Assembly: GCA_003116995.1 (NCBI GenBank)
Contig: BDSL01000001.1
Coordinates: forward strand, 1,736,001 to 1,800,000
Source: Yamagishiella unicocca
Taxonomy: Eukaryota; Chlorophyta; Chlorophyceae; Chlamydomonadales; Volvocaceae
DNA: 64,000 nucleotides
Direction: 5' to 3'
The position numbers and the translations under genes are program-made. The notes under the pieces were generated by a model. It worked only from the letters and a program-made list of their open reading frames with translations, did no database searches and was not told the DNA's origin. Shown here in pieces: positions 20,456 to 32,381 of this stretch (positions are counted from its first letter, which is position 1; each line of letters begins with the position of its first letter).

Positions 20456-21371
20456 TTTTGGGCAAGTCCGGGCCGTGTAATTTTAAGCCTCAGACACCAG
20501 GTATTCCCACCAGCGCTGGCCGCAGCTGGTGTGCGTGCAAGATGCACGGCACCTTTGCGCTGGGCTGCACTGAGCTGCAGCCTCCCTTTCCGCCTCCCAA
20601 ATTGGCGGCAGGGGCCATGAGCGCACGAGTACTGACGCGCAGAAAAGAGAAGAGCAAAGCAAAGTAAATGATCGGAGCTGTCCTGTCGCTCATGCATCAC
20701 TGCCGCATCGTGGCCCACAACGTTTGCACCTGCCGCCTCCCGCATGCATCCTCACCTCCATCTGGGTCACCACCTTCGAATTGCAAGACGCCACCACACC
20801 CCGCCCGCCCTTCCACCGCTGGCCCTCCTGTCCTGAATCTCGGCCAGACCTCACCCCCGCAAATTCCTACAAATTTACCCTTACCGAGCACACTCAGCCT
20901 CAGCTCCTTCGCCGTACGTTGTCCACACACGACAGGCTCAGCGCCAACAGCCAACCGTCGCCAGCTTGGATTCCAAAACCTGACGTAAAACCTAATAGCG
21001 CATGTGCACTCTCTGGCACCCTACAGCTGGAGCCCGGGGACCCCCCTCCGCCCATGTGCACCATCCAGCTGCCTGCATCTCACTTGACCAACGAGTTCCC
21101 GCGGCGAATAGTACGACAGTGGCCAGCTATGCGCCCGGCAGACTGCAGGACGATCCTGACCCCATTACGTAATGCCATGATACTTTGAAACACGACCCGG
21201 CCCTTGCGCCCCCACTCAGGATTGCGGCAAACCAAGCATCACTCGAAAGTACGGCATAATACCCACGTCACAGGCCTGCTGGCCTCCAAACACGAGCGGC
21301 CGTTGAGACCCGCCCGGCCGCCCGCCGCGCAGCCAGGATGTCCACACCCCACCGCCGCCGTTTTATTTTTT

Positions 21372-21410
21372 TCAGTTCCGTCCAACGGGTTTCCCCTCAT
21401 ATCCCCCACC
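21372..21410 (-). repeat. Dispersed repeat A (diverged intergenic copy)
   Basis: TTCCGTCCAACGGGTTTCCC followed by CTCATATCCCCCACC keeps the order of the repeat A core with several substitutions. Confidence 0.5.
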
Positions 21411-22544
21411 GCCGAAATACCCCAGAGCCTACCGCCTGCGCACTGGAAATATGGAAATGCCCGATGCCTCCGCACCAGGCGCTAGGCATGATGCGCTCCC
21501 CAAGCACTTAAGCACGTACACGCACACAGGTCTACGACCCAGAAGGCGACAGCACCCCCACCACACATCCCGTGTCGCAAAACTACGTTGCAGCCATGGC
21601 AGCCGAGCCGCAAGGCGCCGCGCCTCGTTGCTCAGCACACAAAACCAACGGCGGGCACCGCCGCGCGTAGCCTCTTTGCTTCCCCCGCCAACAAACAACA
21701 TGCCCGGGCCAATCCTCTACCATCAGTTGGCTACGTTCAAGCCACTGGGTAGCCCTACCCCGGCCGCAGCCTGCCACAAGGGCCGTATACGTCCCACGAA
21801 ACTTGCGCCAAAATGAATTGGGAGGGTCCTAAGAAAAAAACACCGTTTTGCAGCAGCATCTCGCGCCATGGGGTTGGGACCGACTTCCCGGTGAGCTGCC
21901 CCAACAGTCGCGGCCGCTGGTGGTGCTCTTGCGGCTTCGAAGCTTATCGCTGGCTGGCTCGCCGCATCCAAGTCGGAGCGCAGCCGGGATCATTATGACA
22001 ACGCGCCACGCGAACGGTAGGCGCCTAAACAAGCGTTGCAAGCACAACGCGGTGCGCGCGCGCACGGCGGCGGACGAACGAACGATGGCATCTTGTTCAG
22101 GCAACACATTCACCAATGGTTCATCGAGCCTCGCTGCCGGCAAGCTCGCCCGCAGCCCTACCCTGACAACTGCCTTCGACCCCCAAACGCACCCCTGGAC
22201 CAGACTCGCCACGCGCACAACACAACAGTGATCTCTGGCGGCTCCCCTCCCCTTCCGGGACGCCTCCACCCAGACCCGACCGCCGCGGCGCCGCTATGAC
22301 GCACCACACCGTCAATCCTCAGCGGCACAGCGGGGGCAATCGAGCAGCACTGCAACCAAGTCCCTCGACTGCCAGGGCAGCACGGCATGACGCCGAAGGA
22401 CCGTGCCGCCACCATCGCAGTTGGCTTCACGGCCGCCACCCGCCGGGGGAGCTGTGTTCGCGCCAGCTGCGCCGGGGTGCACAAGGCCCACGTGTGTTTC
22501 TGGTGCTTGCACCGGCAGCAGCACCGGCAGCAGCAGCAGCAGGC

Positions 22545-25500
22545 TCAAGCGCCGGCAAACTTGGGGACGAAGGCGGGAGCTGCGGCACTTAGCATCCTGG
22601 CGGCGCTGCTGCCGCTGCCGCCTGCCCCGTTGTCTTCACCGCCCTGCGCCCCTTCTAGAACGCCCTCTGGCGCACTGCCGCCGCCACCGCCGTCAACGCC
22701 GCCGACACCACTTGCGCCCAGTGAAGGTGACGCTAAAGCGCCGCCGCCCTCCGAGGCAGCAGCCCCACCTCTGTCCGCAGCCGCCTGGCCAGTGGCCCCC
22801 CCGCCACCACCCTCTACCCCGCCCTCCGCCCCCTCACATGAGTCATCGCTGTCGTACATCCTTGCGTTGTTCTGGTACCACAGCGCCGCCGCGGCGCCGC
22901 CGCCCTTGCCGCCACCGCCGCCGGCTGCTGCGGCAGCTGCGGCCAGCCGCTCCCGCCACTCCTCCCTGCCCGCCCGCGCCATCTTGGTGATCTGCCCGTG
23001 TGCCTCATGGATGCCGTTGAGCTCCAGAATGGCCACCGCGCTGACCCGCTTCTTGAAGCCGTACACCCGGCCCAGGTGCTTGCGGCTAAGCGCAAACACC
23101 ACCTCGGTACCCGGCTCCTCGCACCTGGGGGCGGGGTGGGATGGGGTTCGAGGGAAACCCGTGGATGTCCGAAAAAAATCGTGGGATGGGGTGGGGTGGG
23201 GTAGGGCGGGTGGGGTTTGAGATGAGGTGGAGGCAACAGCGGGGTAAAGAGAAGATAATGTGTTTTGTCGTACCGCTCCCACGTACGCGCACATCATGTC
23301 CCCTTCCCTCACACGCAACGCACTCCGTCGCCACCCCGCCCCTAAGCCATCACCGCACCTTAACCCTAACCCCTTCACCCCGCCCCCTCCTCCCCCGGAC
23401 CCGTCCTACCCTGCCCCCGCCCCCTCCTCCCGCACCCACATGTCCAGTATGGCCTGCAGGGTGGAGTCCAGCCCGCCCTCGCACGCCACCTCCTCGATGT
23501 TGGGCGCCACCACCACAAGCCGGGCCCGCCGGGTGCGCACCGCCTTGTGCACCTCGCGCAGACCCAGGACGTACCAGCGGTGGGCGGCGGCCTGGGCGGC
23601 AGGGGGCGGGGAGGGGGGCAGGAGGGGAGGGGGGAAGGCGGGGGGGGGAGGCGCGGAGAGGCCGGGGAGGGGGCCCGGTGCTGGTTACTACACGGCTGGG
23701 CAGGGGTGGGCTACGGCCTAGTTGGGAGGTGCGCGGAGGGGCGGTAGGCGGTAGGATGGCGCAGGAAGCCAGGAGGCCGGGGTAGGGTGGCGGGTGGATG
23801 GATAGTGCCTGGTGCGGTGCGGTGGGTGCGGATGGATGAGGGGCAGGCAGGCGGGAGGACGGAGGTGTCCTGGGTCCCGGGGGGCCACAGCCGCTACACA
23901 CCCGATTGGTCTCCCACCCCTGTCACCCCTAGGACCCCCTATCCCCTAGGACCCCCTCTCACCCCTAGGACCCCCTGTCACCCCTAGGACCCCGCCCCAG
24001 GGCCCCTACTCCTCCGTGCCCCGCCCCTCTCCCCCCGTCCTGCCCCCCGTCCTGCCGGGCCCATCAGCACCTTGATCGCGTTTTGGGTCATGGCTCGCTC
24101 CTGGAAGCCCCGGATGCGCGTCAACGTGTCCAGCACCAGCGCATCCAGCTCGGGGCTCAGCAGCTGCTGGCATAACCGGTGGGGCTGCCCTGGAGCACCC
24201 CCCCCGCCGCCTCCTCCTCCTCCTCCTCCGCTGCTATTGTCTGCCCTGCTGGCCCCCCCCGCAGCTGCCCCCAGTGCCCCCGAACCGCCGCTCTGGACCG
24301 CGTGCGACGACTGCCCAGCTGCACCGCCGCCACTACCAGACGACAAGTCGGCTGCCGAGGTCGCTAGCCCGGTCCGGGCAGGGGCCGCAGCCGCCGGCAC
24401 TCCAGGGGGGCCACTGCTGAGATCGCGGGCGCGCTCCTCCGGCCGTGCGCCCGTCGCCTCTACACCAGCTGCTGCTGCTGTTGTTGTTGCCGGGCCTGGG
24501 CCGGCCTCCGGCCCCGGGGTGGGTGCCGACCCGGCGGCTTGCCCATCCAGTACGCCCCCATGCCGCGGCGCCTGCTGCGGCTGTCCCGCGCGGAGCTCTC
24601 CCGGCAGCGCCTGCTGCAGCAGCTGCCTCGCGGCCCTCGCCAGGTGCTTGCGGCTGGCCAGGTGCTGCTGGAATGTGAGGTCGCTGTTGCAGGACACGCC
24701 GCACAGGGAGCAGGAGAAGGGGGAGGGGGCGGCGGCGGCGGCGGCCGAGGCGGGGTCGAGGCGGGCTGCAGCTGCCGCCGCAGCGACGGCGGCGTGCGCC
24801 CTGGCGGCCGCCGTTGCGGCGGCGGGTGTTGATCCTGGGGGAGGCAGCTCCACGCCGCTGCAGGGGTGCGGACGAGGGCCGGGGTGGGGTGGGGACCACG
24901 CGAGGTGGGTGGTGGATCAGTGCCCCTGCGAGTGTGCCGGGGATGCTCGCCAGTTGACAGACACGTCGAGAACATTGCCGACCGGAGTATTAATTGGGCA
25001 GCCTAAGAGCTATAATACTGGCAGGAACCCTAAACCCTCTGGCAGGAGCCCTAAACCCTCAGCCCACATCCAAAGCCAGTGGAGTATCCAGCGGCAGTGT
25101 ACGCGGATGCGGCGGGACGAGCCCACAAAGGGAGCCTTAGCGGCCGGGGCAGCTAACGCATCCCCCTAGGAGACGCTGTCGGGCGGGGCTTCGCCGTCCG
25201 CTGAACCCTGCGCGTACGAGTACTGTGGTGCTACGCCGCCTTATCCCCACAGCTGCACGCGCCGCTGTATGATGACGTCATCGTCATCATCATTCACCTC
25301 CCGGCCCCCCGTCCCCCGCCTCCTGGCCAACCCCCCTCCCGCCTCCTGGCCAAACCGACTCACGCCGCCGCCGCCCGGGCCATGTGCTTCCTGCTGGCGT
25401 AGTGCTGCTCGAATGTCCAGTGGCTGTTGCAGTGCACGTGACACAGCTCGCACTTGAACTCCGGCGGCAGCTGCTGCGGCGCCTGCTGCGGCGCACCCGC

Positions 25501-28500
25501 ACCACCTGCAGCCCCGCCAGGCGGAGGCAGCGGCGGGGCTTCCTCTGAGCCGCCGACCGCCGCCGCGGCTGCCGCCGCGCCGTCGTCCGCCTCCGCCGAG
25601 CCGGCGGCGGCCCCCCTGCCGGCTGGCGCGTCACTGGACTGGGCCGCCCGGCCCCTAAGCGTGTCCAGGTAGGTCCCTCCCTGGACCTGGGCTCTGGCGC
25701 CCTGTGATTGAGACTGCGCCGCGGCCGCCGCCGACACCCCGGATGGACCTGGTGCCTGCTTTTGCTGTCTCGGCTCCTGCTGCTCCTGCTGTTGCGGTTG
25801 TTGTTGCTGTTGTTGCTGCTGTTGCTGCTGTTGCTGTTGTTGCTGCTGCGGCCTGGCGGCAGAGGCCAGCGGCCGGGACCACGCATTGGCCGCTGGAGCG
25901 ACCGGCTGCGGCGCTGGCGCCCCAGAGCCCGCCAGTACGGCCCCGCGGCCGGGGTCGCTGGCGGCAGCGACGGCGGGCAACACAGGACCCCGGACGGCGT
26001 GTGCTGAGACCTGGGGCCCCGGGGGGGGAGCGAAGCCGGAAGCTTTGCTGGCGGCCAGCGCCTGGCACCTGACCGCGGCGGCGTCGGCGTGCGCGGCAGC
26101 AGTGGCGGCGGCCGCGGCGGCCCCAAAAGCTCCTGCCCCGACCCCGCTGCGGAGCCCCGCCCGCGTCAGCAGGTGCACGGCGGGACCGTCGTTCCCCGGC
26201 CTGGGCGGCGGCGGGGCAACAGGGGCCCCTGCAGCCATGAGCGGCCGCAGAGAACCCCCCGCACCAGCAGCACCACTACCAGAAACCCGACCGGCGGCTG
26301 TAGCAGCTGCAGCAGCTGCAGCAGCTGCAGCAGCAGGTATCCGTTGTTGCTGCTGCGGTTGGTACTGCTGCGGCTGGCGCTGGTGCTGCCGCGAGTGGGG
26401 AGCTGGCGGCGGCGGCGGAGCGGCGGCGGCGCCAGGGACCGCCCGGCTGATGACCTTGATGCCGGTTGACCGGGGCGAAGGGGTGGCGCCGCCGCCGCCG
26501 CCGCCGGGGCCGGATCCTGACAACGCCGCCGACAGCGCCGTCACCGCCCCCGACCCGTGGGTCGCCGTGAGCACCTGCATCGTTTCCAGCGCCGCCGCGA
26601 AGGACCCCACCAGCTCGCCGCCGGGTCGCCCGGTGCTGCCGGGCTGTAGCCCCGCGGCGGCTGCACCGTACGGCGACATATGGAACGGCTGTTGCTGGTG
26701 CTGGTGCTGCTGCTGGGGGTAGTGGTGCATGAGCTGGGGGACGCCGAAGAGATGTTGCTGCTGCTGCTGTTGCTTGAACAGGCTCGCCATTTGGGGCAGG
26801 CTGGCAGACGACATCCAGCCGGCCAGCACGTCCACCTGTATGGCTCCCGACGTGTCGTACACCTCATCCTCGTCGTCGTCGTCATCGTCGTCGTCGCCGC
26901 CAGCTGCCAGCAGGGACTGCAGCCAGGGGCTGGCGGCCGGCACAGGTGGTGCGGCGGGAGCAGCGAAGGCGTTCATCCCGCCGGACATGCCGTACAGCCC
27001 CAGCGCCGACGTCGGTGCAGCGCTGGGGCCCCCCGCCGCCGCCGTCAGCAGCGCATTCAGTTGAGCGGCCGCTGCTGCCGCGGCGATCTGCACCTGATGG
27101 TCGCGTTGTTGCTGTTGTTGTTGCTGGTGTTGCTGGTGTTGTTGCTGGTGTTGTTGCTGGTGTTGTTGCTGGTGCTGTTGCTGGTGCTGTTGCTGGTGCT
27201 GTTGCTGGTGCTGTTGCTGTTGCTGTTGCTGTTGCTGGTGCTGTTGCTGGTGCTGTTGCTGCTGTTGTTGCTGTTGTTGCTGCTGGTGATGGTGCTGTAG
27301 CAGCAAGGCCGCCGCCGCCGTGGCAGCCTCGGGGGTCAGCTGGCCCTCGTCGTCATCGGTTGAGTCCTCAGCAGCGGCGGAGGGCCCAAGCGCAACAGCC
27401 GCGTTCGCAAAGACGGCGGCAGCGGCGGCGGTGGCGGCGGCGGGAGCCTCATACCCGCGGGAGGGGTGGCTGGCGGCAGCCGGCGGCGGCGGCGATGATG
27501 GCGGGGCTCCATATGACAGGGTCGCGGCACTGGCGGCGGCGCCAGGGGTGTTCGCTGCAGTGGCGGCTGCAGCGGAGGGCAGGAAGGGGTGGCTGGCCGG
27601 CATCCCCCACATGCCTCCTGCTGCCACGCCCGTGGCTGTGGGTGTGAACAGCGGCAGCGCTGCGGCGTGATCCCCCGCCATCTTGGTGTGCCACCGGGAC
27701 AACACGTCGGTCCAGCCGCCGAGGCCTGACGGGCGCAGAGCGCGGGGCAAGAGGGGGGGGCCCGAGAGCGCATCGGTAAGTGGCCCGCGGCGTTGGGATC
27801 GGGACTGCAGCGCCCGGAGGTGAGGGGAACGACGGTTCCGTCCAGAGGGGGGAGAGCACGAAGGACGCGCGCCGCGGACCCCCCTGGGGCCGGCCCGGGC
27901 CGAGCTGCGACCTTAGCTGGCCTACCCACCGCCCGCCAACTTCCCAACCGCCACCTGCCAACCGCGACCTGCCAGCTCACCATGTCCGCTCCCGGACCAG
28001 TAGTCGTCGTCGTCGTCGTCGCTGCTGTTGCCGGGGAGGGACTCGCGAGGGCTGAGACCCAAGACCGCTTGCGGCGGCGGTGCCGTCCTCGACGTCGCGG
28101 CCGCTCCCACACCTATCGCCGAGGCCGCAGCCCCGGCACCGGCGCTCCCCGCTGCCCCGCCGCCGCCGCCGCCGGCAGACGCGGAAATTGCTGCGGGGTC
28201 TCCGAGGCCCGTTCCGCTTCCCCAGACGCCCCCGCCCCCGTGGGCCCCGCCATCATCGTCGTCGTCTTCCGACGAGTCGCCGCTGGGCGCCAGCCAAGCA
28301 GGGAGCGTAGAGGTCGCCGCAAGAGCCCTGCCGGTGGCACCCTGTCGGTTCGGGGGCCCCGCCGGCTGCTGCAGCAAGCTCCGGCGCAGCCCGCCTTTAT
28401 TCCCCGTTACAGCGGCGGCGGCGGCGGCGGCGGCGGCCGCACCCGCGGAGGCCGGTTGCTGCGTCTTGCGTTGTTCCTCCGCCCGAGCGCCGGCGGCAGC

Positions 28501-31500
28501 AGCTGGGGCTGCGGCCGCGGCCGGGAGGGCGGCGGGGGCGGCCTGCCCCACTGCAAAGCTGTGCACAGTGACGATGGGGGCCGGCTGGGCGGCCAGGCTT
28601 TGAGCTGGCGGCCTGTGGGCTGGGCGTCGGCCGGGTGGGGACTGGCTGGGGGATGGGCCCAGGGGGGGGCTGGTCTCGAAATCGTACAGCTTGCGGGGCA
28701 GGTGCAGAACCTCGGCCCAGCGGCGCAGCACGTCCTGGAACTCCTCCCCGCCTGCAGGTGGCGGCAGGTGGACAGGCACGGAGGCGGCGGTGGAGGCGGC
28801 GACGGACGAGAGGCAAGGAGTGGCGGGGAGAGGGAGCGGAGGGAGCGGGGGGAGGGCGTTAGTGAAGACATCAAGAAGGCGGCCGGGTGTGCCGTCCATG
28901 GACGGGTGGGTTCGGTGGGTGAGTGGGTGAAGTGGGTGCAGCGGGCGCAGTGGGCGCAGTGGGTTGCGAGGAAGACCCGTGGATGCGAGAAAGGCCAGAC
29001 CCGGGGGTGCGGGGAGGGCGTTGCGAGGAGAGGGGGTTCAGCAGTCAGCAGAACATGCAGCACCCTCCTGAGCCTCCGGGCTGCGACTCGAAAGTCGCAA
29101 CTGCCGCCAGGTGGCCACCCGGACCCGGACCCCCCCAGACCATCCAAGCCCCCACCATCGCTATCGCTGTCGCTATCCTCCTCGCTGCCCTCCTCGCCGC
29201 CGCCGTCGCCACCGCCGCGCCGCGCCGCCGCCGCTGGCGAGTCCCCGTCCGCCGCTGCGGCCCCGCCCGCCCCCGCCGCCGCCCGCGTCCCCAGCGCTGC
29301 CGGCAGCGGGTCCAGCGGCGCCTGCAGCGCCAGCTCCTCCTCGCCTGGCTCGTGCTGTCTGTGCACCTGCGCGTGGTGCTTCAGCTTGGCCACGAAGGCC
29401 ACCCTCCTGGTGCTGAGGGTGCGGTGCAGGGACTCCAGCCGGGGCCGGGCTTTGGCGAGAGCCAGCTGCAGCAGCTGCGGCCGCAGGCTGGAGGGCAGGC
29501 TGCCAGCGGAGGCGGCGATGCCCCGGGCCGCAGCACTCGACCGCGAGGCACCTGCCCCCGCTCCGCCCTGACCGGCCGCCGCCGCCTCTCCGTCGCCGTC
29601 GGGCAGTGCCCCCTCGCCCTCCTCCTGCACGCGCCGCAGCTCCGACTGCATGGCGCTCACCACCTCCAGCACCGACAGGTACGTCTGCCGGGCCCGATGG
29701 TACGACGACGACGCCTCGGCGAGCGTCCGGTTGGCTCGGTGCTGCAGGATGAGCTTCTTGGCGCGGGTGGGTGCCTTCTTGCGCGGGGGGGCCACCGTGC
29801 CAGCGGCCGTCAGCCGCTGGCGCTTGCCGGGGGTCGGGCCGGCGGCTCCGCCGCCGCCGCCAAGCGCGTGCTGCTGCTGTTGCGGCTGCGGGCGCGCCGT
29901 GGGGGCCTTGACGACGACGCGGAGAGCGTTGCTGACGCGCACGGCGCCGCCGCGGGTGCCGGCGGCGGCTCCGCGCCCCGCCGGCATCGCGGCTGTGAGC
30001 AGGTCCGCCAGGGTGACGACGCGCTTGCTGGGCTTGGTGCCGGAGGAGGCGGCAGCGGCGGACCTGGCTGCCAGTGTCGCAGCCGGTGCACTCGGTGCCG
30101 CTGCCCTCGCGTCCCCTCCTCGCGCACCCTTGCCGCCGCCCACCATCTCCCAGCCAGCCCGCTCGGAGCCTGTGCCGTACTGCGCCCCCCCAGCGGCAGC
30201 TGGCCAGGCGGCAGCAGCAGCGGCAGCGCCAAGGACCGCCCCGGCCGGGGGACCTCCACCGGCAGCGCCGCCAACACCACCAGCTGCCGGGGGGCTGCTG
30301 CCGGCCGCTGCCGCATCCGACGGCGCCTGCCACTGCAGCCGCCTGGCTGCCCAGGCATTGGCCACTGGCGGCGCACCTCCCGCAGCCGGACCCTGGTGCT
30401 GGCCATCCAGCAGCCCCCGGCCGTTACCGTCCTGGTCCCGGCGATCCAACTCGTGGGGAACGGGGCCGGCTGCGAGCCCGCCTGGCCCCGGCAGCAGCTG
30501 GCCTGGGTGCTGCAGGGCACCGCGCGGCAGGGTCGGAGGGTGCTGCCCGGGACCCAGCTGAGCCGCGTGAACCTGCTGCGGCCTCAACAAGAGGTGCGCC
30601 GGCTGCTGCTGCTGCTGCTGTTGCTGCTGCTGGTGGCCGTGGTGTTGGTGGTGTTGGTGCTGCTGCGCGGCCACCAGACCGGGTGGGAGGAATGATGTCG
30701 GCGGCATAGCGTGCGGCAAGGCAGCCCCCAGGGCGGGGAAAGCAGCCGCCGCGAAGACCGCCGCCGGGGCCATCATACCCGCAGATGACCCCGCGGCTGC
30801 AGGCTGCGGCAGCGGCGCCATACCCCACAGCCCCGCCCGCTCCCCCACCAGCCCCGGCGGCCCCGCAGCAGCCTGATGGTGCTGGTACTCCTGCTGCTGC
30901 TGCTGGCGTTTGAGTACGAGGTACTTTGCATCCTCGCTGTTGATGCCGTCATGCGCGGACGCCAGGTGCTGCGCCAGCTGGCTGTAGCTGGCGAAGGCCT
31001 TGCCGCACGCGCGACAGCGCACCTTGCCCGTGGCGGGGTCGAAGCCGCTGCGGCGGGCCTGAGCCAGCAGCCGCGCCTGCTGCCCGGCAGGTGCAGCCGC
31101 ACCGGCGTCGCCAGTACCGCCGCCGGCGGTATCGCTACGAGCTTCACCGCGGGCGCCGCGGTCGCCGCGGTCGGCGCCGGCGCCCGCGACACTCAGCGGA
31201 GGCACCCCAGCTCCTTGTCCGTTAAAGGGCGTGTAGCGTGGGGGGCTGCGGGGTGGGTTGTGAGCGGTGAGAGCGGGGTTGGGGCTGGGGCTGGGGCCCG
31301 CCAGCACAACCGCCGGTGACTTGCCGGTCCAGGCAAGCGAGCCTACCACAGAGGCGGGCGGAGTGCGGTGCTGCTGAGGCTGAGGCTGCTGCAGGCGCTG
31401 CGAGGGGGGGTAGTCGGCTCGGTGTGAGGCGCCGGTGTGCATACGCGAGGAAGGCTGTGCGGAGTCGCGGTTGTTCGGTTGCGCGTCATGGGGGGATTGC

Positions 31501-31910
31501 CCCGGGGGGTGAGGATTTGGGCGGGAGGCAGCGCGCTGTTTTGACCAGCCTGACGCAGGTGGCGTTGAGCTCTGGTGGGCAGCGCTCGGGCGGCCGTGGG
31601 GACCGCCACCGGTTCGCAAAGGGCGCAAGTTTGGACGTACGTCAACGTCATCGATGCTGTCTGCTTCAAATCGCTGATGTTGTTGTCGCTGTGGTTCAAA
31701 ACCTTGTGGCTGAGGCCGCGTTTGTGCTGGCCAACCGCGAGGCCAGGCGAGTCCGCGCCCAGCGTTGATGTTGTCAGTAGCCCGGCCAAGAAGTCCATCG
31801 CCTGCGCGCGTTATTAATGTCTCGCCCGCGCCGGGTGGGGCCCGAGAGCTATCAGACATCATCGGCACCCACGCGCGTTCCTCCATGTCGCAGTGGCCAA
31901 ACTGGCACAA
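22545..31910 (-). CDS. SBP2: SECIS-binding protein 2, giant zinc-finger-containing form
   Basis: Six exons keep one frame (about 2,468 aa): 29156-31910, 27981-28751, 25364-27725, 24071-24857, 23440-23591 and 22545-23124. The C-terminal part matches the SBP2 RNA-binding module: a segment reading LLSPELDALVLDTLTRIRGF (about 2200), then an L7Ae-type domain with YVLGLREVHKAV, VVAPNIEEV, GGLDSTLQAILDMC and VVFALSRKHLGRVYGFKKR (about 2225-2300). SBP2 binds SECIS elements and recruits the Sec-tRNA elongation factor so UGA is read as selenocysteine. An SID-like PTRAKKLILQHR lies far upstream, near residue 710. Unusual additions are a C2H2 finger near 293 (CRACGKAF) and two U1-like fingers near 1935 and 2010 (CELCHVHCN, CSLCGVSCN, each ending HxASRKH), poly-Gln and poly-Ala tracts, and a C-terminal PAM2-like LSAAAPAFVP. 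Metazoan SBP2 is typically under 1,000 aa. The start could be the Met 24 nt further in. The 5' part rests on splice phase, not homology. Confidence 0.85.
23145..23182 (+). repeat. Dispersed repeat A in an SBP2 intron
   Basis: GTTCGAGGGAAACCCGTGGA followed by TGTCCGAAAAA lies just upstream of the last exon, antisense to SBP2. Confidence 0.75.
23923..23995. repeat. About 20-bp tandem repeat in an SBP2 intron
   Basis: Four copies of a CACCCCTAGGACCCCCT-type unit with small length changes lie between exons 4 and 5 of SBP2. CCTAGG makes each copy partly palindromic. Confidence 0.8.
27090..27300 (-). repeat. Coding CAG/CAA array (poly-Gln with His) in SBP2
   Basis: TTGCTGTTG/TTGCTGGTG units on the plus strand encode Gln runs interrupted by His on the minus strand, in exon 3 of SBP2. 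CAA and CAG codons are mixed and there are internal 15-bp periods, so both slippage and larger unequal exchange have acted. Confidence 0.9.
28961..28994 (+). repeat. Dispersed repeat A in SBP2 intron 1
   Basis: TTGCGAGGAAGACCCGTGGA followed by TGCGAGAAAGG lies in the first SBP2 intron, antisense to the gene. Confidence 0.7.
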
Positions 31911-32381
31911 TCAGTGCAGGCGTAACGCTTGCAGCGAGCGCGTCCTGCTGCAGCCTTAGCCAGGCCGTGCTAAATCTCTCCGACATTCGTCATGACAACC
32001 GATGGTACAGGCCACGGCATGGAACTAAACGGTAGGACAGCGCAAGTCGATACATGGTAATAAAGTAATCGCAACTGACGTCGCGTCTTTGACCCTAGGG
32101 CTCGGCACAGCTACAAAGCACAATTTTTTCGCAAGATGCCCCGGCACTATGCGAACGATCCCATCCATACCTATATGCAAAACGGTTCATGCCGCGTGTC
32201 AATTGCTTCAATGTTGTCAATCATAGAGCTGATTTACGCAATGCCGTATCCATCCGCCGTGCAGAGACGGGTTCTTTAGTCAACTCTAGTGATGGTCGCC
32301 GTCAACGTTCAGATGTCAAAGGGAATTTGACCATTATGGGAGGCTACCCTTAGTACAGATCAGTGGCAGCCCTCCGTTTAA
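31911..32381. promoter_or_regulatory. Divergent promoter region of SBP2 and ATG7
   Basis: The 471 bp between the two start codons are clearly AT-richer than the flanking exons. They contain a CRE-like TGACGTCG at 32076-32083. No clear TATA box could be assigned to either gene. Both 5' UTRs must fit inside, so the real promoters are compact or overlapping. The boundary moves if SBP2 starts at the internal Met. Confidence 0.6.

Larger units (their letters stand above)
18542..22544. other. Gene-poor 4-kb intergenic region
   Basis: Lies between the start of the ankyrin-type gene and the stop of SBP2, both on the minus strand. It should contain the SBP2 3' UTR and the promoter of the ankyrin-type gene. 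It holds two repeat A copies and a 25-bp tandem repeat. No minus-strand TGTAA was found close to the SBP2 stop. Several 100-230-aa frames exist on both strands, but none matches a known family or pairs with splice sites in a convincing way. A short lineage-specific gene could be missed. Confidence 0.55.

Noticed and set aside
28340..28420. A PAFIP segment resembling PAM2 on the plus strand
   Set aside because: It lies in a shadow frame opposite SBP2 exon 2 and is not part of any supported gene.
28923..30695. 590-aa plus-strand frame
   Set aside because: Antisense shadow of SBP2 exon 1. It has no recognisable domain, while the minus frame has a zinc finger, an SID-like motif and matched splice phases.
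29156..31910. SBP2 exon 1 as a separate zinc-finger gene
   Set aside because: No stop or poly(A) signal separates it from the next exon, and the junction 29156/28751 keeps phase with a GTGGGG donor. It is kept as one gene, with the caveat stated in the entry.
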